Shown here: piece by piece, positions 5,461 through 5,743 of the stretch
Layout: each line of letters starts with the position of its first letter
How positions within the stretch are numbered: position 1 is the stretch's first letter
Assembly (NCBI GenBank): GCA_035718085.1
Contig: DASTHS010000216.1
Span: 1-5,743 of the forward strand
DNA: 5,743 nt
Direction: 5' to 3'
Source of the DNA: DASTHS01 sp035718085
Lineage (GTDB): Bacteria > Actinomycetota > Acidimicrobiia > Acidimicrobiales > Palsa-688
Position numbers and translations under genes: made by a program
The notes under the pieces: generated by a model
The model's input: only the letters and a program-made list of their open reading frames with translations
Databases searched by the model: none
Told to the model about the DNA's origin: nothing

Positions 5461-5743
5461 ATGGCGACCGCCACCGGGCCGGCCCCCTCCCGCCGAGAGC
5501 AGACGAAGCTGGCCAACCGGGGCCGGCTCTACGACGCCGCCCTCGACCTCTTCGCCGAGCACGGCTACTCGGAGGTGTCGGTCGAGCAGATCTGCGAGCG
5601 GGCCGACGTGGGGCGCGCCACGTTCTTCCGCCTGTTCGGCTCGAAGGGCGGCCTGCTCAGCGAGTTCAACCGGCGCCTGGCCACCGACGCCCGCGGGCGG
5701 GTCGAGGGGCTCGGCCCGGCGGCGTCGACCGCCGCCGCCCTGG
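5461..5743 (+). CDS. TetR/AcrR-family transcriptional regulator, 3'-truncated by window edge
   Basis: The first 94 residues of a TetR-family DNA-binding regulator are visible; the ligand-binding C-terminal domain lies beyond the window. After a short basic N-terminal arm (SRREQTKLANRGRL, 10-23) comes helix 1 (LYDAALDLFAEHGYSEVS, 23-40). The helix-turn-helix follows with VEQICERADVGRATFFRLF (41-59) and then the typical SKGGLL segment (61-66). This is the standard TetR_N layout. ATG5461 is well supported because an in-frame TAG at 5446-5448 leaves no earlier start and the N-terminal length is normal for the family. The gene is divergent from the thiolase, across 74 bases, so autoregulation together with repression of the thiolase is the usual expectation. 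The inducer, perhaps an acyl-CoA or pathway intermediate, cannot be inferred from the part seen. Confidence 0.93.
   Translation, partial: MATATGPAPSRREQTKLANRGRLYDAALDLFAEHGYSEVSVEQICERADVGRATFFRLFGSKGGLLSEFNRRLATDARGRVEGLGPAASTAAAL

Overview
This window reads as very GC-rich chromosomal DNA from a high-GC bacterium, most likely an actinomycete-type organism (Actinomycetota). Third codon positions are almost always G or C. All four visible stop codons are TGA. The protein set is also typical of actinobacterial acyl-CoA metabolism: a thiolase-like protein type 1, a carboxyltransferase of the single-chain long-chain acyl-CoA carboxylase type, a FadA-type thiolase and a TetR-family regulator. 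The genus cannot be fixed from the sequence; the placement is inference.

Layout. (1) Positions 1-632, plus strand: the C-terminal part of a short-chain dehydrogenase/reductase whose start lies outside the window. (2) Positions 655-4064, minus strand: a two-gene unit. A thiolase-like protein type 1 is transcribed first, then after 35 bases a protein that fuses a biotin carrier domain to a complete acyl-CoA carboxyltransferase. This unit converges on the dehydrogenase with a 22-base gap. (3) Positions 4065-4189: a short spacer holding a GC-rich tandem repeat and a perfect 17-bp hairpin, probably the terminator of the next gene. (4) Positions 4190-5386, minus strand: an acetyl-CoA acetyltransferase/3-ketoacyl-CoA thiolase with an intact catalytic set. 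(5) Positions 5387-5460: a 74-base divergent promoter region. (6) Positions 5461 to the end, plus strand: the N-terminal part of a TetR-family repressor.

How the genes fit together. The thiolase (C-C bond cleavage or formation on acyl-CoAs), the carboxyltransferase (biotin-dependent acyl-CoA carboxylation) and the dehydrogenase (NAD(P)-dependent alcohol/ketone step) are all enzymes that could serve fatty acid, sterol, isoprenoid or branched-chain acyl-CoA catabolism. The divergent TetR protein is the natural candidate for local control. The substrate is not readable from the sequence.

The most notable points are the BCCP-carboxyltransferase fusion with no biotin carboxylase domain or gene visible here, and its pairing with a thiolase-fold protein that has lost the usual thiolase catalytic residues. 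I see no CRISPR array, insertion sequence, tRNA, rRNA or phage element, and nothing that convincingly marks a wholly new system.
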